This document shows positions 56,661 through 64,000 of a DNA stretch of 64,000 nt, one piece after another (within the stretch, counting starts at the first letter, position 1; each line of letters starts with the position of its first letter). The DNA comes from Vagococcus teuberi (GTDB lineage Bacteria > Bacillota > Bacilli > Lactobacillales > Vagococcaceae): assembly GCF_001870205.1 (NCBI RefSeq), contig NZ_CP017267.1:1476501-1540500 (forward strand). Reading direction: 5' to 3'. A program made the position numbers and the translations under genes. The notes under the pieces are model-generated. The model saw only the letters and a list, made by a program, of their open reading frames with translations. It ran no database searches and was not told the origin of the DNA.

Positions 56661-57288
56661 GGCGATACAAATCCTTTTTTTGTATATAGTCAATCACGTT
56701 ATCAGGTACTAAATACTTAATTGGGCATCCTCTTTGAATATTTTGTCGTATCAAAGAAGAGCTGATATCCATCCTTGGAGAATCGACCCATATTAATGGG
56801 TAATCAGATGTTTGTGGAAAACCACTCCGTTTAATCGCAACAAATTGAATCATCTTCATTAACTCATCAATTTTATACCATTTTGGTAAGTAGTCAACCA
56901 TATCTCCACCTATAACAAAATAATAATCCGTATTTGGATTTTTTGCAATTAAAGACTCCATCGTATCAAACGTATAACTTTTTCCTTCACGATATACTTC
57001 TTCTAATTCAACCTTAAGATGAGGATTTGATTTTGTCGCTAATTCTAACATTGCAACTCGGTGGCTTGCATCAATCACTGTCTTTTTGTCAACATGTGGT
57101 GGTTGATAAGTTGGCATGAGATAAAACTCATCTAAAGCTAGTTGGGCATACACTTGTTCAGCCATCACCAAATGCCCTAAATGAACTGGATTAAACCCTC
57201 CACCTAAAATTCCAACTCGCTTTCTTGGCTCATTAATCATTTCAGTTTTTTCGTGTACGATTGTATGGTTATCTACATGAGTTGACAT
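56650..57288 (-). CDS. nadD: Nicotinate-nucleotide adenylyltransferase
   Basis: A 212-residue enzyme making nicotinate adenine dinucleotide. The HxGH-containing VGILGGGFNPVHLGHLVMAE and the C-terminal ISSSLIRQNIQRG are conserved. The ATG at 57288, with TAGGAG upstream, fits enterococcal N-termini; an earlier in-frame start at 57315 overlaps yhbY more and has no clear site. It is part of the yqeG-to-yqeM string. Confidence 0.94.
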   Translation of the reverse strand: MSTHVDNHTIVHEKTEMINEPRKRVGILGGGFNPVHLGHLVMAEQVYAQLALDEFYLMPTYQPPHVDKKTVIDASHRVAMLELATKSNPHLKVELEEVYREGKSYTFDTMESLIAKNPNTDYYFVIGGDMVDYLPKWYKIDELMKMIQFVAIKRSGFPQTSDYPLIWVDSPRMDISSSLIRQNIQRGCPIKYLVPDNVIDYIQKKDLYRHDN

Positions 57289-57298
57289 AGCTCTACTC

Positions 57299-57610
57299 CT
57301 ACATTTTTCTGACAAGAGGTGATAGTTTTTGGTATTTTTCTTTTGAAGAAGGTCTAAATAGCACTATAATGCGTCCAATTATTTGAACAGCCGCACAATC
57401 GAGTTCTTCTTCCATGCGCCAAGCAACGTCTTGAATATCTTCATCAGTATTTTGTAATAACGTAATTTTAATCAATTCACGTCTTTCTAAAATATCATCG
57501 ACTTGGTCATATACTGTATCAGTTAAACCATTCTTACCAATTTGTACGATTGGATCTAAATGATGTGCCTGACTTCTTAAAAATCGTTTTTGTTTTCCAC
57601 GTAATTCCAT
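57299..57610 (-). CDS. yhbY: Ribosome assembly RNA-binding protein YhbY
   Basis: A 103-residue CRM-domain protein. KQKRFLRSQAHHLDPIVQIG and the GxxG-like GKNGLT are the RNA-binding core. It associates with pre-50S particles. The last codons reach the start of nadD, which suits one transcript. Confidence 0.93.
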   Translation of the reverse strand: MELRGKQKRFLRSQAHHLDPIVQIGKNGLTDTVYDQVDDILERRELIKITLLQNTDEDIQDVAWRMEEELDCAAVQIIGRIIVLFRPSSKEKYQKLSPLVRKM

Positions 57611-57630
57611 ATATGTTTTATCCCTCTTTC

Positions 57631-58740
57631 TTAAATCAAGGCTTTTCTGATGATAACATCAACGCCCTTTGGTGCCCATCCTGCGATGACACATGGTTTT
57701 GGTATAGTAACCCAACCAAGTCCAGCAAATACTAAATCTGTCTTTTCTTTTATAGAGAATTCAAACCGAACAAGCTCTGGAAATTCTTCTACTTCGTCTT
57801 CTCTAGGTGGTTGTAACAATCCACCGACATGTTTTTTGTAAAACTCTGTCGCTGTTTCAAGTTTTGTACGGTGAATCATTAAATCGTTAGATACATAGGC
57901 AATAAAGCCCATCTTTTCAGCTTGAATCACATCAAAACGAGCAAGACCACCTAAAAAGAGTGTTTGTCCTGCGTTTAACTGATACACTTTAGGTTTGATT
58001 TCTTTAGTTGGTGATACCAAACGTAAATCTTTTTTCCCTAAATAGTGTGCCATTTGATGACGATGAATGATACCAGGTGTATCTATTAAACAACTACCAT
58101 CTTCAAATGGAATCTCAATCAAGTCAAGTGTCGTTCCAGGAAATTGAGACGTTGTAATGATATTATCAACTCCTGCTGATTGTCTAATAATTTCATTGAT
58201 TAATGTTGATTTACCAACATTTGTCACACCAACGATGTAAACATCTCGTCCTTCACGGTATTTGTCTATTAATTCTAAAAACTCCTGAATATCCTGCTTG
58301 CGTTTTGCACTAGTTAACGTCACGTCTATTGGACGTAAACCAGCTTCATGAGCACGTTCTTTCATCCATTGAATTAAACGGGGTTTCTTCAACGACTTAG
58401 GTAATATATCTGCTTTATTTCCTACTAATAACACAGGATTATCTCCTGCGAAACGGTGTAGGCCTGGAATTAAGCTACCGTTAAAATCAAAGATATCCAC
58501 AACATTGACAATTAATGCATCTTTGTCACCAATTTTATTTAACAAGGCTAAGAAATCAGCGTCCGTTAAATCCACATCTTGAATCTCATTATAGTGTCTT
58601 AAACGAAAACATCTTTGACAATATAACTCTCCAGATTCCATTCCTTTGTCTAAAGCAGATTGAGGCGTGTAACCTATTTTATTTGCATCTTCAGTTTGTA
58701 TAGTTGAGCCACACCCTATACATTTTAGTTCATCAGTCAT
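57631..58740 (-). CDS. yqeH: Ribosome biogenesis GTPase YqeH
   Basis: A 369-residue circularly permuted GTPase needed for 30S assembly. An N-terminal zinc finger (CIGCGSTIQ...CQRCFRLRHY) precedes the domain order G4 (LVGNKADILP), G1 (GVTNVGKST) and G3 (LIDTPGI). This order is the mark of the family. It overlaps yqeG by eight bases. Confidence 0.96.
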   Translation of the reverse strand: MTDELKCIGCGSTIQTEDANKIGYTPQSALDKGMESGELYCQRCFRLRHYNEIQDVDLTDADFLALLNKIGDKDALIVNVVDIFDFNGSLIPGLHRFAGDNPVLLVGNKADILPKSLKKPRLIQWMKERAHEAGLRPIDVTLTSAKRKQDIQEFLELIDKYREGRDVYIVGVTNVGKSTLINEIIRQSAGVDNIITTSQFPGTTLDLIEIPFEDGSCLIDTPGIIHRHQMAHYLGKKDLRLVSPTKEIKPKVYQLNAGQTLFLGGLARFDVIQAEKMGFIAYVSNDLMIHRTKLETATEFYKKHVGGLLQPPREDEVEEFPELVRFEFSIKEKTDLVFAGLGWVTIPKPCVIAGWAPKGVDVIIRKALI

Positions 58741-59263
58741 TCAATGACGTCCTCCATTTCATATCTGGATGTTTTTTTACTAAATAAGACATTATTTTCT
58801 TTTCCATCGCACGATTAAATTGGGTGTTCCAAGCGTCAGTTTCAACAATCGGTTTTACTAAGATAGTACGAATACCAGCACTATTAGCTCCTTTAATATC
58901 CGTCATCAACTGGTCACCAATCATCACTAGATGTTTATTCGGTAATTTATAGCGTCTTTCAACTTCCTTAAATCCTTTGTTAAAAGGTTTCATCGCTCGT
59001 GACACATAATCAAGACCTAGCGAATTAACAGCTCGTTCAATTCGTGATGCTTTATTATTAGACACGACAATCACTGGAATATTAGCTTCTTTCATACTTT
59101 TAATCCATTCCAATAACTCAGGCGTTCCATCAGGATTATTCCAAGCGATTAAAGTGTTGTCTAAGTCAGTCAACACTGCATCAATTCCTTTTGACTTCAA
59201 TTGCGCAGGCGTAATATTGTAAATTTTATCTACCATCCATGTCGGTTTATATTGATTAAACAT
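58733..59263 (-). CDS. yqeG: YqeG-family HAD phosphatase
   Basis: A 176-residue HAD subfamily IIIA protein. The nucleophile motif is VLTDLDNTLIAWNNP, then VIVVSNNKASRIER and HLVMIGDQLMTDIKGANSAG. It is related to phosphatidylglycerophosphatases of the GEP4 type; the role in bacteria is not settled. It is the first gene of the yqeGH-yhbY-nadD-yqeK-rsfS-yqeM string. Confidence 0.92.
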   Translation of the reverse strand: MFNQYKPTWMVDKIYNITPAQLKSKGIDAVLTDLDNTLIAWNNPDGTPELLEWIKSMKEANIPVIVVSNNKASRIERAVNSLGLDYVSRAMKPFNKGFKEVERRYKLPNKHLVMIGDQLMTDIKGANSAGIRTILVKPIVETDAWNTQFNRAMEKKIMSYLVKKHPDMKWRTSLND

Positions 59264-59400
59264 AGTTTCTTCCTTTCAAAAAAAATAGAGGCTCCTAGGC
59301 ACTCTACGTCAATTGCTATTATACGCTATTTTTAATGATATTTCATCCGTTACGACTAATTAATTTCTATCGAAAAAAAGAAGTCTCTAATTAAAAAAAA

Positions 59401-59440
59401 CACACTAAAAGTCAGAATGATTCACTTAACTCTTAGTGTG
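59401..59440 (-). terminator. Hairpin between the PTS operon and yqeG
   Basis: CACACTAA pairs with TTAGTGTG around a long loop, followed on the minus strand by a T-run. It is probably the terminator of the PTS operon. The rest of 59264-59500 shows nothing else. Confidence 0.6.
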
Positions 59441-59500
59441 CTAGATATACCATTTCTTTATTTGATCCATTACTTTTATAGAGCCATGAATAAAACAAAT

Positions 59501-59983
59501 TTATTTTAAAATTAGCTTGCCTATTTGATCTGTTGAAACGACTTGCTTTAACGTGTTCATTGTCATTAATTTAATTTTTTCGGCATAATTTGGAAAAACA
59601 ACGATAATATCTGTATGTTTACTTGCTGATTTTAGTTTATCTAAATCGATAGTTGCTAATATCGTCTCTGAAGATACATTATCCCCCTCCTGAACATGGA
59701 TAGTAAATGGTTCTCCGTTTAATTCAACCGTATCAACCCCCATATGAATTAAACACTCTAAGCCATCATTTGTTTCCAATGTGATAGCATGTTTCGTTGG
59801 AAAAACAGACATTACTTTTCCATCTATAGGTGATGACACATTCCCATCTGTTGGTAATACTGCAAAACCATCTCCCATCATTTTTTGAGAGAACATCGCA
59901 TCAGACACATTAGCTAATTCAATCAATTGTCCTGTCGCTACTGCATATATTGATTTTTCTTTCTTTTTAAACATTTTAAACAT
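59501..59983 (-). CDS. PTS sugar transporter EIIA (glucose/NAG superfamily)
   Basis: A 160-residue EIIA of the Crr type. The phosphorylated histidine lies in LECLIHMGVDTVELNG, and SPIDGKVMSVFPTKHAI holds the second conserved histidine. It passes phosphate from HPr to the EIIB domain of the neighbouring permease. It is the last gene of the nanE-EIICB-EIIA operon. Confidence 0.92.
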   Translation of the reverse strand: MFKMFKKKEKSIYAVATGQLIELANVSDAMFSQKMMGDGFAVLPTDGNVSSPIDGKVMSVFPTKHAITLETNDGLECLIHMGVDTVELNGEPFTIHVQEGDNVSSETILATIDLDKLKSASKHTDIIVVFPNYAEKIKLMTMNTLKQVVSTDQIGKLILK

Positions 59984-60038
59984 TTATAACACCTCACATA
60001 ATTAAGATTAGATTAATTCATTTATTCGACTAAAAAAT

Positions 60039-61544
60039 TTACTCATCCAACCCTAAAATTTGATTAATTTCTTGACTTAACAAATCGGCTTTACCACCAT
60101 ATACAGCTTGAATTCCTCCTTGAACTTCAAATACTGCTGTTGCACCAAGAGTTTTAAATACATCTACTTGAACTTTTTGACTATCTTTCACTGATACTCT
60201 TAAACGTGTTGCACATGCTGTAACAGACTCAATATTTTCTTCTGTTCCCAACACTTCGATAATTTTCACAGCATCTTCATGCAATGTACTATTTTTATCC
60301 ACTACATCAGCTTCATTTAACGTACTACTTGCTTCTTCCATTCCTGGAATGGCGACATGGAATTTTTTAATGCATACAGTGAAGACTAAGTAGTATATAA
60401 CTGCCCATAACAACCCTAAAGGAATGACTTTTATCCAATTTGTTTTATCTTCACCTTGAAGTAAACCAAATAATAAAAAGTCGATTAATCCACCAGAAAA
60501 AGAATTACCTATACGAATATTTAAAATATCAGCAAAGTAAAAGGCTAATCCATCCAGAAAAGCGTGAATGACGTATAACCATGGTGCAACAAATAAGAAC
60601 ATGTATTCAACTGGTTCTGTAATACCTGTCAAGAATGATGTCAAAGCTCCACTAAAATATAATCCGCCATTTTTTTCCCTATTAGCTTTCGGAATAGCAC
60701 GATACATAGCATAACAGGCAGCAGGTAACCCAAACATCATTGTAATAAAACGACCAGCAAAGAATCTAGTTCCATAAGTAAATAGTCCTGTATGTTGAGG
60801 ATCAGCTAACTGAGCGAAAAAGATATTTTGTGCACCTGAAATCGTTTGACCTGCCACAACTTCACTACCACCAAGAGAGGTATACCAAAACATTGGGTAA
60901 ATCGTATGATGTAGTCCAACTGCACCAGTTAAACGTAATAAGAATCCATAGAAAAACGTTCCAATACTTCCCATATCAGCAATGTGATTTCCTGCGACAA
61001 CTAACGCATCTTGAATTGGTGGCCAAATAATATAAAAGAAACTACCTATAATAATTGCAGCAAAAGATGAAACGATTGGAATAAACCTTGACCCACCAAA
61101 AAAACCTAAAAATTGTGGTAATTGAATTTTACGATATTTATTATGTAGCGTAGCAACAGTGACACCTATAACGATTGACCCAACAACCCCTGTATCAATC
61201 GTGGCACCTTCTGCTGAAAATAATTGTAATAATCCACTAATAGTTGCTGTATAAACTAGAAAGGCTACACCACCAGCTAATCCAGCTGTTCCTTTGTCTC
61301 CCTTAGCTAACCCAACAGAAATACCAATAGCAAAAATTAGTGCTAAGTTAGCAAACACGGCATTTCCTGCTGAACTCATCACAGTCAATATCGTTTGCAA
61401 CCAACCTTGATTTAAAAATGGATAGGCAGCCACAGCACTTTCATTTGTTAACGCACCACCTAAACCAAGTAACAACCCTGCTACTGGTAGAATCGATATT
61501 GGTAACATAAATGCTCTACCCAATTGAGAGAATTTTTTAAACAT
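60039..61544 (-). CDS. PTS transporter EIICB (N-acetyl amino-sugar type)
   Basis: A 501-residue permease. The EIIC domain (about 1-370; MLPISILPVAGLLLGLGGAL, then FLTGITEPVEYMFLFVAPWL) is followed by a short linker and the EIIB domain with its phosphocysteine in VTACATRLRVSVKDSQKV. The type is glucose/GlcNAc. With nanE next to it and no nanA, N-acetylmannosamine is the likeliest substrate, but GlcNAc or another amino sugar is possible. Confidence 0.9.
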   Translation of the reverse strand: MFKKFSQLGRAFMLPISILPVAGLLLGLGGALTNESAVAAYPFLNQGWLQTILTVMSSAGNAVFANLALIFAIGISVGLAKGDKGTAGLAGGVAFLVYTATISGLLQLFSAEGATIDTGVVGSIVIGVTVATLHNKYRKIQLPQFLGFFGGSRFIPIVSSFAAIIIGSFFYIIWPPIQDALVVAGNHIADMGSIGTFFYGFLLRLTGAVGLHHTIYPMFWYTSLGGSEVVAGQTISGAQNIFFAQLADPQHTGLFTYGTRFFAGRFITMMFGLPAACYAMYRAIPKANREKNGGLYFSGALTSFLTGITEPVEYMFLFVAPWLYVIHAFLDGLAFYFADILNIRIGNSFSGGLIDFLLFGLLQGEDKTNWIKVIPLGLLWAVIYYLVFTVCIKKFHVAIPGMEEASSTLNEADVVDKNSTLHEDAVKIIEVLGTEENIESVTACATRLRVSVKDSQKVQVDVFKTLGATAVFEVQGGIQAVYGGKADLLSQEINQILGLDE

Positions 61545-61545
61545 A

Positions 61546-62247
61546 TTAGTTTTCCTCCTTATTTAATTCGTTAATAAAACGAGTTGCTATCTCTTTTGGA
61601 CGTGTAATTGCACCACCAACGACTAGGCCACTCACACCTAAATCCATGATACGTTTTGCCACTTCTGGTGTATGTATTTGTCCTTCAGCTATTACATAAG
61701 CACCACATTCAATCAATGATTTAATTAAATCATCATTTGGTACTGACATATCCTTACTCTCTTCTGTATAGCCACAAAGTGTTGTCCCAATAAAATCAAT
61801 TCCTGCTTCATGTGCATTTATCCCCTCTTCTAATGTAGCGATATCCGCCATAAATAGTTGTTGTGGATATTTTTCTTTGATTTGTTTAATAAATTCATTA
61901 ATCGTTAAGCCATCATGACGTTGTCTTAACGTACAGTCTAAAGCAATAACCTCTACACCTGTTTCTACTAATTCATCTACCTCTTTCATGGTTGCTGTGA
62001 TAAAAGGTTTCTCAGGTAAGTAATCTCGCTTAATAATACCAATGACTGGTAAATCAACTTTTTCCTTAATCTGTTGAATATCTCTAACTGAATTTGCTCT
62101 GATTCCAACCGCTCCAGCTTCCTTTGCTGCTAAAGCTAATAAAGGCATTACACCACCTTCTTTAGTATATAGGGGTTCTCCCGGTAATGCTTGACAGGAA
62201 ACAATTAAGCCCTTATGAATTTGCGATAAAAATTCTTCTTTCTTCAT
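61546..62247 (-). CDS. nanE: N-acetylmannosamine-6-phosphate 2-epimerase
   Basis: A 233-residue TIM-barrel epimerase. [33 protein letters not shown] and [20 protein letters not shown] are family signatures. It turns ManNAc-6-phosphate into GlcNAc-6-phosphate. It is the first gene of the PTS operon, one base from the permease gene, and lies divergent from the regulator. Confidence 0.94.
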   Translation of the reverse strand: MKKEEFLSQIHKGLIVSCQALPGEPLYTKEGGVMPLLALAAKEAGAVGIRANSVRDIQQIKEKVDLPVIGIIKRDYLPEKPFITATMKEVDELVETGVEVIALDCTLRQRHDGLTINEFIKQIKEKYPQQLFMADIATLEEGINAHEAGIDFIGTTLCGYTEESKDMSVPNDDLIKSLIECGAYVIAEGQIHTPEVAKRIMDLGVSGLVVGGAITRPKEIATRFINELNKEEN

Positions 62248-62393
62248 ACTCCACTTTCACTCCGTTTTTGATTTATTTCGGATTTATTCTCCAAAATTAA
62301 TTTAGCATACGTTTTCATAAATGTAAATAGATTAGTCAATTTATTTTTTTTATCGTATACTTATAATAGCAACTATATTGATGGAGGATTATT

Positions 62394-63212
62394 ATGAGCT
62401 TTAAACAGCTATTGCAGGATTATTACGGAATATTAACTAAATCAGAGAAAAAAATTGCTGATTATATTACAACTACTAATGAAAAAATTATCCATTCTAC
62501 AATGAGTGAAGTCAAACAAGAAACAGGTGTTGGAGACGCTACAATAATTAGATTTTGTCAAAAATTAGGATTTTCTGGCTTTACTGACTTAAAAATAGAA
62601 ATTGCTAAAGAAGACTTCACCAACAAAAAAAAACAAAATAATTCGACCTTTTTCTATAGTGATTTTGCTACTAATTTGGCTCATACGTTAAAAATGACAG
62701 AAAAGATATTAGATAATCATGCTTTGGATACAGCCATTAATCTTCTAAGCTCGGCCAAAAACATTCATATTTTTGGCATGGGATCAAGCGGGAATACAGC
62801 CAATGATTTAGAATCTATGTTTTTAAGAGTCGGCCTTCAAGCTAATGCAAGTATTGATCCCCATTTACAAGCACAAATTGCCTCATTACTAACCAAAGAA
62901 GATTTGGTGATTGGATTATCTCTTTCTGGTAAGACTAAGGACACCTATGATTCTTTAAAAATCGCAAAACAAAATCAGGCAACAATTATAGCCATTACAA
63001 ATTATTTGTTATCACCAATCGCTCAATTAGCAGATGTTGTACTTCAAACAACTGTTGATGAATTTTTAGATGGTGGATCAATTGCCGGTAAAATGTCCCA
63101 ATTATATATTTGTGATTTACTAATTAAAGGATATGAAATTAAATATAATGTTGATTCCCTTGAATTAAGAGAAAAAGTACTACGTTCCATTATTGACAAA
63201 CGGCTAGAATAA
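62394..63212 (+). CDS. RpiR/MurR-family regulator
   Basis: A 272-residue regulator. The N-terminal helix-turn-helix (MSEVKQETGVGDATIIRFCQ) is followed by a SIS sugar-phosphate-binding domain (IHIFGMGSSGNTANDLESMF, then LSLSGKTKDTYDSLKIAK). It is divergent from nanE with a 146-base shared region, so it probably controls the amino-sugar PTS operon in response to a sugar phosphate. A TATAAT lies about 30 bases before its start. Confidence 0.92.
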   Translation: MSFKQLLQDYYGILTKSEKKIADYITTTNEKIIHSTMSEVKQETGVGDATIIRFCQKLGFSGFTDLKIEIAKEDFTNKKKQNNSTFFYSDFATNLAHTLKMTEKILDNHALDTAINLLSSAKNIHIFGMGSSGNTANDLESMFLRVGLQANASIDPHLQAQIASLLTKEDLVIGLSLSGKTKDTYDSLKIAKQNQATIIAITNYLLSPIAQLADVVLQTTVDEFLDGGSIAGKMSQLYICDLLIKGYEIKYNVDSLELREKVLRSIIDKRLE

Positions 63213-63280
63213 TAACTTTTATTACTACACAGAGTAAAACATGTCGTAATATTATCATAAAAACGAAAAGAGGATATCTC

Positions 63281-63574
63281 ATGCAAAAACAAATGTCTAA
63301 CAAGGAGTTTATATGTTGTATTGATAAGCTGATACTTAAAGAAATTCCCAAAAATGAAAAAGCGATACTAACAAAAGCTAAAACAACTCTTGAGAATAAC
63401 AGCTACTTACCACGTGTCGTTTCTGATTTAAGGGCGTCACTTACTCCATTAGCTGTAAGTGGACAGTTATCAAAAGAAACCGGAGAATTGTATCTTACTA
63501 TCACAAATTATCCCTACACTAATAATAATTTGGGTGGCGGATTAATCAGTGTTTTTGGCAATAATTTAAAATAA
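63281..63574 (+). CDS. Bacteriocin immunity protein (enterocin A-immunity type)
   Basis: A 97-residue soluble protein of predicted helical-bundle type. NEKAILTKAKTTLENNSYLP and VVSDLRASLTPLAVSGQLSK follow the pattern of the class IIa immunity family, which protects the man-PTS receptor from pediocin-like bacteriocins. No bacteriocin, transporter or regulatory genes are next to it, so it is an orphan. It has its own ribosome-binding site (AGAGGA) and terminator. Confidence 0.82.
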   Translation: MQKQMSNKEFICCIDKLILKEIPKNEKAILTKAKTTLENNSYLPRVVSDLRASLTPLAVSGQLSKETGELYLTITNYPYTNNNLGGGLISVFGNNLK

Positions 63575-63575
63575 T

Positions 63576-63622
63576 AAAACAAGCTGACCAGGTTAAAATA
63601 GTCCTAGTCAGCTTGTTTTATT
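63576..63622. terminator. Bidirectional terminator, immunity gene / purD
   Basis: AAAACAAGCTGAC pairs with GTCAGCTTGTTTT, with A/T-rich flanks, between convergent genes. Confidence 0.85.
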
Positions 63623-64000
63623 TTCCAATATCTGTTCGATAATAAAAATCAGTTAACTGTTGTTTAGATAACCATTCATATACTTTTCGTCTCGCTTCTT
63701 CGAGTGTTGCTCCACTACTTTCAGCCATAAATACTCGACCACCATTTGAGACAAGAGAATCATTTTTCTTTGCAACTCCTGCAAAGAAAAGGTTCACTTC
63801 TTTATTCGTTGTATCAATGTTTAAAGGCCTTCCTTTTTCATAACTATTTGGATACCCTTTTGCAGAGACAACAACCCCTAAGTCAAATCCAATATTTTTC
63901 CAAGAAACTTCTAATGATTGATCATCCAAAATAGATTCGATTACTTCAACTAAATCTGTTTCTAATCTTTCAAGCAGTACTTGTGTTTCAGGATCCCCAA
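63618..64000 (-). CDS. purD: Phosphoribosylamine-glycine ligase, C-terminal part
   Basis: The last 127 residues of PurD; the gene continues beyond the right edge. GDPETQVLLERLETDLVEVI opens the visible part. It then follows the family to the C-terminal domain (VVVSAKGYPNSYEKGRPL, GRVFMAESSGATLEEARRKV, FYYRTDIG). It makes glycinamide ribonucleotide in purine synthesis. The upstream start and the rest of the pur operon are not in the window. Confidence 0.93.
   Translation of the reverse strand, partial: GDPETQVLLERLETDLVEVIESILDDQSLEVSWKNIGFDLGVVVSAKGYPNSYEKGRPLNIDTTNKEVNLFFAGVAKKNDSLVSNGGRVFMAESSGATLEEARRKVYEWLSKQQLTDFYYRTDIGK

Overview
The window is a low-GC Firmicutes chromosome segment that reads as a member of the Lactobacillales close to Enterococcus or Vagococcus. 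The support is gene content and order: gpsB opposite recU-pbp1A; tdk-prfA-prmC-sua5-glyA-upp; a four-gene mevalonate operon; the yqeG-yqeH-yhbY-nadD-yqeK-rsfS string; obg-rnz; and a GcvH/ArsC-like pair. Genus assignment is inference. No rRNA, tRNA, CRISPR array or prophage was seen.

Layout. 1-6.8 kb: gpsB (partial), recU, pbp1A, nth, dnaD, fabK and an azoreductase gene. 6.8-9.3 kb: an IS1182-family element inserted directly behind the azoreductase stop codon, then a truncated membrane-protein gene and an IS256-type scar. 9.3-17.6 kb: upp, glyA, sua5, prmC, prfA, tdk, a truncated comC-like peptidase gene, a frameshifted DEAD-box helicase gene and a TVP38-type membrane protein. 17.7-23.7 kb: a TrmB-like regulator/TauE-like permease/ornithine-cyclodeaminase-like operon, then a three-gene ABC importer operon preceded by a long leader RNA. 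23.7-31.3 kb: a decayed zone with an IS982-family element, a solitary IS982 end, broken genes (PHP phosphatase, GNAT, DUF3278-like, 2-hydroxyacid dehydrogenase) and intact islands (GNAT, RluA-type synthase, 6-phosphogluconolactonase, small XRE regulator). 31.3-43.9 kb: pepT, a 43-residue LPXTG microprotein, an OppA-type lipoprotein, a polar amino-acid ABC system with a fused binding protein/permease, an aminotransferase, a CDF transporter, an FAD oxidoreductase, gcvH, an arsC-like gene, a DtxR-type regulator, rodA and lapA. 43.9-59.3 kb: SDR, rnz, obg, a methyltransferase, a cyclophilin lipoprotein, mvaK1-mvaD-mvaK2-fni, a DsrE protein, tmcAL and the ribosome-assembly/NAD string. 59.5-64 kb: an amino-sugar PTS with nanE and a divergent RpiR regulator, an orphan bacteriocin-immunity gene and the end of purD.

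The most interesting item is the leader upstream of the ABC importer (23402-23719). It has a consensus promoter, a 21-codon ORF with its own ribosome-binding site ending in Phe-Tyr-Phe-Ser-Tyr-Phe-Arg, two tandem intrinsic terminators, and an upstream segment able to pair with the 5' arm of the first terminator. This looks like ribosome-mediated attenuation responding to aromatic amino acids. Other notable items are the LPXTG microprotein that begins at its sorting motif, an apparent ATT start codon for rsfS, and a repeated pattern of one-base deletions in poly-A runs. That last pattern could be real slippage or decay, or a homopolymer sequencing artefact.
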